A program made the translations under genes and the position numbers. From Erpobdella octoculata (taxonomy: Eukaryota; Annelida; Clitellata; Hirudinida; Erpobdellidae), in the NCBI GenBank assembly GCA_963978895.1, contig OZ022239.1, positions 14,363,566 through 14,427,565 on the forward strand: a DNA stretch of 64,000 bases, written 5' to 3'. Position 1 is the stretch's first letter, and each line of letters starts with the position of its first letter. The notes beneath the pieces were generated by a model. The model did no database searches, was not told the DNA's origin, and saw only the letters and a list, made by a program, of their open reading frames with translations. This document shows positions 23,701-32,221 of the stretch, piece after piece.

Positions 23701-25206
23701 GACGCTATATAAATCTATATTACATTACATTACATTACAAGGACAGATTCCTGCAGAACGCCTTGGAGGATTGCAATAGGACTGAGACCAGTCACTCAGG
23801 TAAGAATAAAACCATTTGAAGACAGCATCACTAAAGCTGTACAAGTCATGTAGCCAGTCAACTAAGATTCTATGATCAATGTTGTAGAAGGCAGTGCTAT
23901 ACAATGATATACTTCATTATAGAATGCTGAACTTGTTGGCGCAAATTTCCATGAAGAATAATGTTAATAATATAATAATAATATTATTATAGTGCCAAAT
24001 TGAGAGTCTGAGGTGCTTTTGAAACTTGCTGAGCAAAAGAATTCAAAATAGCTTTAGCTGCATGGCAGAAAGCATTAAGACATGATTAAATTTAATCATT
24101 AGTGAGATTAGCTTGAAGGAGATGCTCTTGTTTTAATGGATGTTTATCAATGCCTCATTTCTGTTGAAATGAAAAGTTTGTTCTATCAATTGCAGTAATA
24201 ATGAAGCATTCTAGTCTTTAAACATAAAAGACTGCTTTAGAAAGTTTATTTAATACATAATTAAGTTTTCATTGAAATAATTAAAAATGCATGTACTACG
24301 GATCTAGTTCTAACAATCTGTCATTTCCTTTTAATCAGTTATTGTTCCTTTAACAAATTTATTTAGAGGTTCTGATTTCATAAAACTTTGAATGTGTAAA
24401 TCCCTATGCTGTTCTTGTGATGCTGGCTGGTAAATCAGCTGTTTAAAATCACGAAGTACAGTCCCTAACGTAACTCCGTCTTGCTTTTGCAAGCCAGTCC
24501 CAAGCCTGGAGAAAGGAGGAGGGGAAAGTTAAAAAGATCAAATTATGATCCACGACAGGGAGTACTTAGGTGCTTCCAACATACAGCCATTTCAGTCTTA
24601 AAACAGCTGGCGTAAAGGACTATAAACTATTAAAAAAAAAGTTCCTACCGCCCAAGTGCACAGAAACAACGTTGGTTCTTATTCATTGAATAAAGTTTAA
24701 ATGATTCCAGTCCCAGGAAAAAGTTATAAAAGAAGAAAAATAAATTCAAAGAAAGGAAGGAGTGTCTGCTCTTAATCTTTCAGAAGAAGGTTTTGTGGGA
24801 GAAAAAGAGAAAGCTATTTTTTAATTAAATTAAGTAAATCAAGTTTTTTGGCAAATTCTAATAACATCGAGGTCCCAAATGATTTGTTCAGTTTAATTAA
24901 AAGAATGGGAATAATCGATTATTGCATGATTAGTTCAGTTTAGTTTAAAGTATTGGAAACAAATTTTTTTTCATAACTTACATAATTTTAAAACATACCT
25001 CTTTCAAGAATGGCTCTTGTCAATCAGATAGTTTGTGGCAGATAAACTAAATTTGACCCATTCCTGCTTATAATTGATTTTCTGCAGTTATTTATTTTTA
25101 ATATTATTATAAAGGTACCATAAATGTTTATGTTGGAGGACAACAGCCATACATCTATCCTTCTACTGGATCAAATGTTCTGTCTGGTTTTCTAGTTCTT
25201 GAATAA
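6437..25206 (+). CDS. Secreted GH3 beta-D-xylosidase-like glycosidase, 12 exons
   Basis: Exons: 6437-6801, 7053-7150, 9569-9801, 9966-10057, 10167-10474, 10558-10730, 10849-11071, 11134-11223, 11317-11534, 11841-12047, 13964-14147, 25115-25206. All junctions are GT-AG, phases agree, and the total is 2283 bp (760 aa plus stop), the usual size for this family. Residues 1 to about 25 form a signal peptide. Then come the GH3 N-terminal TIM barrel (RLDDLLNRLTLREMVNQM; WGRIQEVFGEDP; HSGPENIPSSRLSFDAK), the nucleophile region ISDMGALEN, the GH3 C-terminal domain (IIGPMSD; EGEDKDRPSMDLPG, which contains the expected acid/base Glu; SGRLPYTWP) and a fibronectin-III-like end (LYSFGYGLSYT). Related enzymes remove terminal xylose or arabinose from plant-type glycans. 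Two motifs are unusual: the family's Lys-His before SGPE is Lys-Val (CKVLLVHSGPE), and RDPRWGR is HHPLWGR. Activity may therefore differ. The introns are loaded with transposons. Confidence 0.9.
7328..9424. mobile_element. Foldback element with long inverted arms in GH3 intron 2
   Basis: The left arm 7328-8058 is repeated in inverted orientation at 8228-9424, around a loop of about 170 bp. Outer ends are ATGCGTGTGAAGTTAGCC and, inverted, ACGTGTGTGAAGTTAGCC. A perfect 9-bp target duplication TACATTTTA lies at 7319-7327 and 9425-9433. The right arm carries an extra segment of about 475 bp (8482-8957) starting GGCGGGCGCACACGAGC, a later insertion. No transposase is encoded. A 9-bp duplication with very long inverted arms suggests a MULE/foldback-type non-autonomous element. 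Confidence 0.85.
8482..8957. mobile_element. Secondary insertion in the right foldback arm
   Basis: This segment interrupts the right arm exactly between sequences that are adjacent in the left arm. It begins ggcgggcgcacacgagcaac and has several related GCGCAC(A/T)CGAGCAA motifs in the same orientation plus gttgcacaactt direct repeats near its right end. No coding capacity is seen. Its class is unknown to me. Confidence 0.6.
11628..11714. repeat. (AT)n microsatellite in GH3 intron 9
   Basis: About 87 bp of TA dinucleotides with one interruption, followed by a catacata run. Confidence 0.93.
12290..12960 (+). pseudogene. Degenerate reverse transcriptase remnant (jockey/CR1-like)
   Basis: Across several broken frames the translation shows SSGVPQGIF (the RT SGVPQGS box), then a region matching the position of the YADD box with flanking TRTVEWCTKFGKSQLE. 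Numerous stops and frameshifts are present. It sits in GH3 intron 10. Assignment rests only on the two short motifs and their spacing. Confidence 0.45.
13200..13640. repeat. Dispersed tandem motif family (tgatgaccg...ggggtagtcgtag)
   Basis: Three diverged units here follow the pattern tttttcctcctaaaat / gatgaccgagggcagg / ggtagtcgtaggtactttt. Related copies occur at 5205-5290 and, twice, at 28040-28165 inside the hAT passenger. This is probably an internal repeat of a transposon family. No coding potential. Confidence 0.55.
15320..16168 (+). pseudogene. hAT transposase remnant, C-terminal half
   Basis: Early part: TNSLSRYLPGNTVDVITAKKTA, a conserved block of hAT transposases of the DUF4371/TTF type. 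The frame 15884-16168 then gives the dimerisation domain: IPATSCSAKCSFSALKRFK followed by TYLRSTMGQTRLN. Frameshifts separate the parts and no N-terminus is found. It lies in GH3 intron 11 on the same strand as the host gene. Clearly non-functional. Confidence 0.75.
16268..16830 (-). pseudogene. Remnant of an invertebrate repetitive ORF (KFWQKARI / DLFDVAHADAL type)
   Basis: Read on the minus strand, the frame contains IREIAKFWQKARI, then EEWHLLKKNKSRTSSTQLAKK and LENLFDVAHADALTM, followed by EDKIFLLAQREKGRKG. I recognise this block as a highly repeated ORF in several invertebrate genomes, presumably carried by a DNA transposon, but I do not know its class. Start and end are undefined. It is adjacent to the 3' side of the hAT remnant. 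Confidence 0.5.
17137..20178 (-). CDS. LINE ORF2: AP-type endonuclease plus reverse transcriptase
   Basis: This 1013-residue frame has an N-terminal APE-type endonuclease (residues about 60-290): [58 protein letters not shown]. The RT follows (about 480-800): [52 protein letters not shown] and the catalytic box as FADDTNLF. The Phe before ADD is a common variant. A C-terminal region with [12 protein letters not shown] and [11 protein letters not shown] is typical of CR1/jockey-type elements. It nicks target DNA and primes reverse transcription of its own RNA. No stop or frameshift. Confidence 0.9.
   Translation of the reverse strand: [1013 protein letters not shown]
20188..20937 (-). CDS. 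LINE ORF1 RNA-binding chaperone-like protein
   Basis: A 249-residue frame immediately upstream of ORF2. Residues about 10-90 form a coiled coil (EIKPIVDRLKFLTEENRTLQ, then a leucine-rich segment). This is followed by NLVFHGVPES and a compact domain with RPIVVTFASRLVRDRIYE and KVYINEHLTKKN, matching the RRM-plus-C-terminal layout of L1-type ORF1 proteins. Such proteins trimerise and coat the element RNA. The 9-bp gap to ORF2 suggests reinitiation or a bicistronic message. Confidence 0.8.
   Translation of the reverse strand: MSRKPPKHEEIMDLLTENKTIESLADKIKGKILPDLESSIREMLKESMMELVTKTLQNEIKPIVDRLKFLTEENRTLQLKVDQLETQMRSGNLVFHGVPESSYAEAASVASKDGGGQRPSSRQDTVKAVIECCQKKLDLEISERDITAGFRVPGPKNAPRPIVVTFASRLVRDRIYELRRLLRKQDTAQKVYINEHLTKKNADIFSKGRKLLKEKRIASIWTWNGAVFVRRAESDRPTRVLSLEEVENF
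21100..21958. other. No gene seen; intronic spacer
   Basis: AT-rich sequence in GH3 intron 11 between two LINEs. From about 21710 (gattgcagtccaaatcaca) it may be the eroded 5' part of the next LINE, since translation resumes at 21959 without a break in character. Confidence 0.4.
21959..23738 (+). pseudogene. L2/CR1-like LINE with damaged RT
   Basis: Frames 21959-22594 and 22917-23633 with a frameshifted stretch between encode an RT: SCSLDPIPTNILKEFLPELL, NYRPISNLTYISKIIERMV, SGFRVNHSTETALLKV, then AFDTVDHDILL in another frame, [12 protein letters not shown] and RLDYCNSLLAGI. The YADD catalytic box is missing: VIADLHGGQVYLSD runs across its place. The C-terminal frame ends normally and is followed by a short 3' UTR with agacgctatataaatctata and an (attac)n tail, the hallmark 3' end of L2-like elements. 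Dead copy, sense to the GH3 gene, in intron 11. Confidence 0.85.
24472..24640 (-). repeat. Dispersed about 165-bp repeat, copy 1
   Basis: Inverted relative to 36736-36896. Shared blocks include aatagtttatagtcctttac, ttttaagactgaaat, and aggcttgggactggc (read on the minus strand here). Probably a small MITE. No target duplication identified. The rest of 23740-25110 shows no gene. Confidence 0.6.
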
Positions 25207-25425
25207 ATAGACATATATATGTTTGTTTTACATTTTCAACAGTTGTAATTTGTATATATTTTATCAGATGATTTTATATTTGAATATTTTTCTTGTTTTA
25301 TATATTTACATGTGTGCATGCTTGCATTTAGTTGGCACATGATCTTTTACATAGCTATGGCGAGCTAGTCTCAAGTTTAGATAAAGGGGTTGAATTATGT
25401 CATAATCATAATTTATTATCTATTA

Positions 25426-25543
<118 letters not shown>

Positions 25544-25919
25544 CAAATAAACAATTGTTTGTCAATTGGTTTTGTAAATGACTACACTTTTTAATACATG
25601 CTTTCCATGACCTCTGGAGATGATGGCGAAATAATAATGACGATTTCGGTCATTATGATAGCCACACCTGAAATAATTGCGCAATATAATGATGATTATA
25701 ATTAAAAAATGTTTTGTTATATTATTGTTTTTTATTTGTGTTCTAAACAAACCTGACAGAACACAGGAAAGTCACAATCCTTACAAACAAATAATAAGTT
25801 GTATGTGGTCAGGATGAATCCAGGAATTCCCGGTGGGGGTGTTATATAGTGGCGCAGGAGCAGATACAAGGAGGAGTTCTGGGGTTCAGAGTCCTCCCCT
25901 TTTGATAAAAAATACTCAA

Positions 25920-25966
25920 GTTATTTAGAATTTTATAGGCAACTAGCGGGTTAGCCGGCGTTGCAT
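25920..25966 (-). mobile_element. Helitron-like 3' terminus
   Basis: Read on the minus strand: tgcaacgccggctaacccgctagtt. This matches the ends at about 5600 and 38710-38741 (caacgccg...cccgctagt), i.e. a GC-rich hairpin followed by CTAG and T, the terminal pattern of Helitrons. Only the end is recognisable. Confidence 0.4.
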
Positions 25967-26870
25967 ATAAAGGTCATCCACAGGAGCGTCGATCTGACAC
26001 AAATATTGGGGGAGACATTCCTTCTTTAAAACGTCTTTAACAAAAGCAGCAAGAGTTTGTCCTGTAGTATCTGGAGGGCTGAACAATCCGACAAAAACTT
26101 CATTGACCTGAAGTTGCTGGTCTACAAATCTGATACAAATTGACTCTTGCTCCAATCCTGAATTGTCCTGCGTGCCATCAACTATTATCGCGAACTGTTT
26201 GGAAGTGGTAATATTAACTTTAACTATTTCTCGCTGCACTGCATGGCACAACATCTCCAGGATTTCATTCACACTTTCTGATGATAGGAAGTCGGTGGTT
26301 CGTTCCAACGATGATGACAAAACACTGTTATCTTCTGCACGCAACTGAAGCAGTTGCATCAAGTTGCCTCGATCAGTTGTATGGCCACGCAGTCTTGCCA
26401 GAAATCGAACTGAGCTGAAAACAACAAGCAATGCAGCTTTGGCTAATTCGTGTTCGTTTGCTTTTTGTTTAGACACCTGAGCAATGACAGGGATAGATTT
26501 GATTTGCTGAGGCTGCGAAATTGCATGACGATAACATCCAGACTTCTCATGAGAAACAAACTTCTCAAGTGCATTTTTCCAATATGTAAATCCTCGGGAA
26601 ATAAAATCATCCTCACTTTTCTTTGTCTAAGACAGAAGTGCGAGACTGCTCGTTTTTGCGCAATAAATACATAGCACAGCATTCAATTCAGCTGAATAGT
26701 GTAACCATAGATATCTATGAGTGTAACCAAGGTTATCGTTCAAACCATGCAGGCTGAAATTTGCGCATTTTCCCATTAAGGTTCTGTACAGCCAAATTTC
26801 CAGTAACAGTATGATTAAATGATTAGCTTGTGATCCCAAGTCCATAGATGTAAGTTCCTGGCTAGCAGAC

Positions 26871-28591
26871 CAGCCCCGCAACTACGGGGGCGAGGGGGGG
26901 CAAAGCCCCCCTATAAGATATTTCGCCCCCCTGGAAAATTTTAAGATATGTAGTTTTTTGAAATTTATAAACCTGTTAACCGTTACACAAGTAAATAGCT
27001 GGATAAAACAGCATATTTCGCCCCCCCCAATTCTAAGATTTTTACTTACTTTTTCGAACTTTATAAACCTGTTAACCGTTATACAAGCTCATAACTGGAT
27101 AACACAGCGGATTGCGCCCCCCTCCTGAAAAATTCTAAGACAAGTAATGTTTTGAACTTTATAAGCCTGTAAACCGTTATGAAAGTTCATAACGGGATAA
27201 GGCAGCGGATTTCGCTCCCCCCAAAATTCAAGATATGTACCTATTTTTTCGAACCTGTATACAAGTTCATAGCTCGATAATAAGGCAGCGGATTTCGCCC
27301 CCCCCCTGAAAAATTCTAAGACATGTACTTTTTTGAACTTTATAAACCTGTTATGTAGCTGGATAAAACAGCGTATTTTGCCCCCCCCCCCATTCTAAGA
27401 TATGTACCTACTTTTTGGAACTTTATAAACCTGTAAACTGTTATAGAAGTTCATAACTGGATAAGGCAGCGGATTTCGCCCCCTCCCCCAAATTCTATGA
27501 TATGTACCTACTTTTTTAAACCTGTTAACCATTATACAAGTTCATAACTGGATAAGGCATCAGATTTCGCCCTCCCCCCAATTCTAAGATACGTACCTAT
27601 TTTTTCGAACCTGTATACAAGTTCATAGCTCGACAAGGCAGCGAATTTCGCCCCCCCCCCCTGAAAAATTCTAAGACATGTACTTTTTTGAACTTTATAA
27701 ACCTGTTATGTAGTGTTTAGCTAGATAAGGCAGCGTATTTCGCCCTCCCCCTTACTGAAAAATTCTAAGTTATGTACCTTTTTGAACTTTATAAGCCTGT
27801 AAACCGTTATTCTGGTACATAGCTGGCTAAAGCAGCGTATTCAGGAATACTCACAAAATTGGGAATGTTGGGTATCTATCAACACACCTGCAATATAGTG
27901 TATTTTGTATCCAATGCGGTTAACTTATTAACGCATCACTGCAAACATCTCAGCAAAACCTTGGGATGCAACTTTTTCTCACGGCCCACTTATATTTAAA
28001 AAAAAATCTAAAACATTTTAAAGCCTTTCTTTAATTTTTCCTCCAAAAGACTGATGACCGGGGGGTTAGTCGGAGCTGTTTTTTCAAAATATTTTCAAAG
28101 CCACTTTTTTATTTTTTCTGTATACAAACTGATAGCTGATGACCGGGAAAGGGGGCTATCCGGAAGTAGTTTATCCATACATGTTAAACCACTTCAGGGA
28201 GGCCAACTAGTTGGCCTATGCAACCTTAAAAACCTAAAATATCAGAATAGAAGCTTGAAGTGTACCTATATAAAATTACAGATTGTGTTTAAATTAAAAA
28301 AAAACCAGAAAATTAATTCTGTAATGCATAGATTTTCGATAAATATTGATTATTTTTATTTATTGCACTTTTTGTCATTTTATTTTTATAAACTATTTCA
28401 GCAAATCCAAAATGAAGTCATAAAAATAAAAAACAATATGGGTGTTGCTGATGCACCTTGGTTTTACATATAATATTTACATTGTCTTTTCAACTCCCAG
28501 TATAATTTTAGTGGTTTTTTGGCCATTTTCATTTCGCCCCCCTTTAGAGATAGCTCGCCCCCCCAGAGCATGACTTCTAGTTGCGGGGCTG
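26871..28591. mobile_element. Non-autonomous hAT passenger with internal satellite array
   Basis: Terminal inverted repeats CAGCCCCGCAACTA at both ends and a perfect 8-bp target duplication TAGCAGAC (26863-26870, 28592-28599) define a 1721-bp element. CAG...CTG ends with 8-bp duplications are diagnostic for hAT. It encodes nothing. Its left half is a tandem array of about 105-bp units and its right part contains two copies of the tgatgaccgg...ggggtagtc motif. It has inserted into a hAT transposase gene. Confidence 0.92.
26905..27850. repeat. About 105-bp satellite-like array, about 10 units
   Basis: Each unit has the pattern: aaattctaagatatgtac, tttttgaactttataaacc, tgttaaccgttatacaagtt, catagctggataaggcagcg, gatttcgcccccc. 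Units vary from about 80 to 105 bp through internal deletions and differ in the length of the C run. The array is fully contained in the hAT passenger. Confidence 0.9.
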
Positions 28592-29019
28592 TAGCAGACG
28601 CACTTTTTTCATTGGTTGTGACCAATTCCACCTCAGTCTCACTGCCGTTAACTTCTATCTGTACACTTACGCCCTCTTCGGGGTCATGTTCACTGTTTGC
28701 ATTCTGGACAGGAAATGCCGACCTGCCATTTCTTTCACGTGCTTGTACTGTTTGGTCTATACTAGTACTAGCAACAACAGTAACGCTTTCACCGCTACTA
28801 CGACATTTTTTCTTTAGCCAGTCATCTGCTAGGCTCCTAACTTCATTAACATATCTCTTATCTCTCTATTCTCCACGTGGACAGCCTATTTTCTTGGTCT
28901 TTTAACTTTTTCAGCATCTCTTTTTCATTTGCCTTTTCGGTAGTTCCTTCCACCGTAATATAATTATCTGGCAATTTGTGTTGTTTTATATTGATTTTTA
29001 AAAATTTATGTTTAAATAA

Positions 29020-30130
29020 TTTTGTTTAATATTTAATTTGGGACGCAATTCGGATTTTGTTTCCATGAAATCGCTTGTTGCATGTGTAAAATTGCCTTGT
29101 TAAACAGTCTGCACTGTCCAAATACTGGGGGGCCCGATTAATGGGCAGGCCCCACCTTAAGTTTTGGGGGGGCCGGGCCCACTGTGCCTTGATGGACAGA
29201 CGCCTCTGGTTATCCATATATTACGTACACACCGAGGAGGGAGGGCGAGTGTGCGAAGTGAATGCTTTGCATATAAGTGCAAGTGAAGGCAAGCGACACA
29301 ATAAAACGGTTCCAGTTAAGCTGATCCGGGTAGAGAACACTGCCCATGATCGTCATCAAGATGCTGCCTTTGATTTTGTACCCATGACCTACTTGGATGA
29401 AATATGTGCCATATTTGGTCTTGGGCATGTTTTTCTTCTAAGCATAGATGACAAAGAAAAGATAACTTTACGTCTAGCAGCAGCATGACGCCGTTGCTGC
29501 TCGACACAAACTAATAACCATCAGTATATGCAGCGTGTGTCATAAATCTTGATAAATTCACGGATGCCGTCTCCTTTTCAGGTCCAACATACATCGAAAT
29601 AAGATTGATGAAACACGACAGCAGTACTGCTTTCCACCTGGATATCACCTGGAACGTTTGAGGTTAGTTGAAAATTTTAAGACGATCATGAGCACACCGG
29701 ATGATTAAGTCAAGCCAATATTTATTGTTGCCAGTGATGGTGGGCCAGATGAAAATCCTCGCTTTCCGAAACCACTGCATGCTGCCATAGCCAGGTTTAA
29801 AACATGGAATGGAACCTTCAATCAATTTTAATTTTTGTAGCGCTACTCACGTGGCGTTCAATAGCGCTCGAACATGAACTGATTAAACTGATGTGTTTGA
29901 GGTCCATGACGGAAAACAGTGGCCCCTCAAAACTTAAGGTGGGGGGCCTGGCCATTAATCGGGACCCTCAATATTTGGACAGTGCCGACTGTTTAACAAG
30001 GCAATGTCTACACATACAACAAGCGATTTACGTAGTAGCAGCGCTGCATGGAAACAAAATCCGCAATTGCGTCCCAAATTAAATATTAAACAAAATTATT
30101 TAAACACAAATTTTTACAAATCAATATAAA
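29020..30130. repeat. Head-to-head inverted copies of one hAT 5' end
   Basis: The 5' portion of the hAT element on the minus strand (29184 downwards) reappears on the plus strand from 29917 upwards: terminus CAGTGG, aaaacttaaggtgggg, cattaatcggg, ggacagtgc, gactgtttaacaaggca, gggacgcaatt and so on, in mirror order. The copies flank a 730-bp fragment of a different repeat. Confidence 0.85.
29207..29860 (+). pseudogene. Fragment of a transposon-associated ORF between two hAT copies
   Basis: Broken frames give VENTAHDRHQDAAFDF, then FLLSIDDKEKITLRLAAA, TYIEIRLMKHDSSTAFH and, after more frameshifts, VASDGGPDENPRFPK. I recognise the order (SxDDK, RxxKHxSSTAF, DGGPDENPR) from a repetitive ORF in several invertebrate genomes, probably a transposon protein, but cannot name the superfamily. 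The 5' side begins with ggttatccatatattacgta, similar to the repeat start at 57871, which may be the end of the element. Confidence 0.4.
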
Positions 30131-30255
30131 ACACAAATTGCCAGATTATATTACGGTGGAAGAACTACTGAAAAAGCAAAAGAAAAAGAGATGCTGAAAA
30201 AGTTAAGAGACCAAGAAAATAGGCTGTCCACGTGGAGAATGAGAGAGATAAGAGA
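29917..30255 (+). mobile_element. 5' part of a second hAT copy, interrupted by a LINE
   Basis: Starts CAGTGG at 29917 and encodes the same N-terminal stretch as the minus-strand copy (KLRDQENRLSTWRMREIRD, about 30200-30255). It is cut off at gataagaga and resumes at 34492 with agatatgttaatgaagttaggagcctagcag, which is continuous in the other copy. This places the LINE 30256-34491 precisely. Confidence 0.75.
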
Positions 30256-30342
30256 TTTTTATTTATTTATTTAACGTGCTCTCTAAAAAGAAAATTTCTC
30301 AGAGCACGAGGCGGCAGTGCCAAAATAAACGAACGAACAGAA

Positions 30343-32221
30343 TCACACATCAGAAACAAAAAGGGTCAATATCCGTTCGTCATACGAAGAAAAAATGAGT
30401 TTTAAGTCGTTTCCTAAAAACATAAACGCTATCGACACACGCCGGATCGGTAAGTTCAATCGGTAGATTGTTCCAGGTAGTTGGACAAGAAACTGCAAAC
30501 GTCCTGGTTCCGCAGGAAGGAACAAGAAGCTGACCGGAAGAAGCCGAGCGAAGGTGAGATCGGCCAGGAAACTGAGTCACCGGAATGCACAGACCGGAGA
30601 GTTATGACGGCGCAGAACCATGGAGGCATCGGTACGCAGTGAGAGATAGCCTGAAGTCGATACGCGCCTGCATGTTCAGCCAGTGTAGTCGGTCGTGAAT
30701 CGCTTTAGTGACATGACCGTATCGAGGCAATCGGAGAATCAGCCTAGCCGTGGCACGCATGACACCATCAAGCCGCCTCATTAACAGGTCCGGTATTCCA
30801 CTGAGTAGACAATTACAATAATCAAGTCTAGACAAGATCAAAGCGCGGGCAAGTGCATGCGAAGAATCGACCGTGAGGGATTTGCGAACTGACCTCATCT
30901 GTCGTAGATGGTAGTAACTGGTGTTGACCAATTTTGCAACGTGTTCGCTGAAAGTCAGTTGAGAGTCTATGATGACCCCAAGATTGCGAACCTTATCGAC
31001 GAGACGAATGATGTTTCCAGCTATATTGATCTCGTCAAAGGTGCAGTGCAACCGACGTCTAGAGGATCCCAGTAGAATGACCTCTGTCTTGGAGGCATTT
31101 AACTTTAGTCGATTGCATTTCATCCATTCCATTATCTCCGAAACGCAGCCGTCCAATCTGTCCGCGAGCACACCGATACTCTCAGTGCCGCAATGATCGT
31201 AGATTTGTAGATCATCAGCATAACCATGAATATTGAAACCACGTTGAGCAACCAGGGCAAAAACATCTGAAGTGTATGCAATGAAGAATAGCGGTCCTAG
31301 AATTGAACCTTGTGGAACACCACACACAATCGAGGACCAACCAGAAAGGATACCTCCATAACGAACACACTGCCTCCGATCGCAAAGATACGAACCGATC
31401 CACCGAAGAGCAACAGAATCAATGCCAAATGTACGCTCCAATCTGGTCACGAGGATTCCATGATCAACGCAATCGAATGCAGCGCTGAGATCGAGCATAG
31501 CGAGCAGTGTTACCATCCCTCGATCGGTTGCCAAGAGAACATCCGAAGTAACCTTGAGCAATGCAGTTTCCGTCGAACGGCACCTCCGATAGGCAGACTG
31601 ATGCTCCGGCAGAAGGTTGTGTCCATCCAGGTGATGTTGAATTTGTTTGTTAACCGCCCGTTCCAAAACCTTAGAGATGAACTGAAGATTCGAAACTGGG
31701 CGATAACTGGCAGGCAGAGAAACATCCAGCGTAGATTTTTTCAAGATTGGCGTGACCTCGGCCACTCTGAATGGGACCGGAAAGTGACCAGTGTCCAACG
31801 ATTTATTAAACAGATCTGTAACAAATGGGGACAAGGTTTCTGAAAATTCTTTGATGAGCCATGTTGGCGCCGGGTCTAGACCACATGACTTGTTTGGAGA
31901 GTTCTTAATTAGGTCCTTGACGTCATCTTTAGTAAGAGTCGCAAAGTTGCTGAAACGTTCTCCAGAGAAGGTGTTGAACTTAGGCGTATCCGAATCAAGG
32001 GTAGACGCTCGGACGTCCGTGACCATCTTCTCAAAAGAACTCATGAATTGCTCTGCAGTCAGACCATCCTGAAGAATGAAAGATCGTTTCTTTCCCATCA
32101 CGGCAGACAAATCTCTCCACAGCTTGCTTGCGTTTCCTGCACTCTCCGCAATCGTATTTCGCCAGTACGCATCCTGTGCTCTCCTAAAAAATCCTGGCAA
32201 AAACGTAACTGCGCAACCCAT
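30343..32221 (-). pseudogene. LINE reverse transcriptase domain
   Basis: The 539-residue frame 30602-32221 contains KSCGLDPAPTWLIKEF, SYRPVSNLQFISKVLERAV, SAYRRCRSTETALLKV, MLDLSAAFDCVDHGIL, GVPQGSILGPLFFIAYTSDV and the intact catalytic box HGYADDLQIY. The end, LDYCNCLLSGIP ... WLNMQARIDFRLSLTAYRCL, continues after a frameshift at about 30590 in the frame 30380-30580 (CPTTWNNLPIEL, VFRKRLKTHFF), the standard L2/CR1 C-terminus. N-terminally it is out of frame with the endonuclease frame by a single shift near 32200. Confidence 0.85.

Larger units (their letters stand above)
25981..29184 (-). pseudogene. hAT transposase gene (TTF finger / DUF4371 type), split by a passenger element
   Basis: On the minus strand the 5' terminus CAGTGGGCCC (29184) is followed by an N-terminal coding stretch (NRLSTWRIERDKRY, VRSLADDWLKKKCRSS; about 28600-28980). 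After the inserted element (26871-28591) coding resumes with HRYLWLHYSAELNAVLCIYC, a TTF-type zinc finger, and then VSKQKANEHELAKAALLVVF, the DUF4371 region (25981-26476) and IIVDGTQD. Frameshifts occur around 26450-26680. The frame runs to CLPQYLCQIDAP at a terminus CAGGAGCGTCGATCTGAC, a sequence also found as a proper hAT end at 43382-43399. The catalytic C-terminal half is therefore deleted. Confidence 0.75.

Noticed and set aside
26905..27850. CRISPR-like array
   Set aside because: Units are directly adjacent, variable in length and without unique spacers; animal genome and a hAT interior explain it.
29316..29507. Minus-strand frames over 29210-29507
   Set aside because: Shadow of the plus-strand transposon ORF fragment, which shows recognisable motifs.
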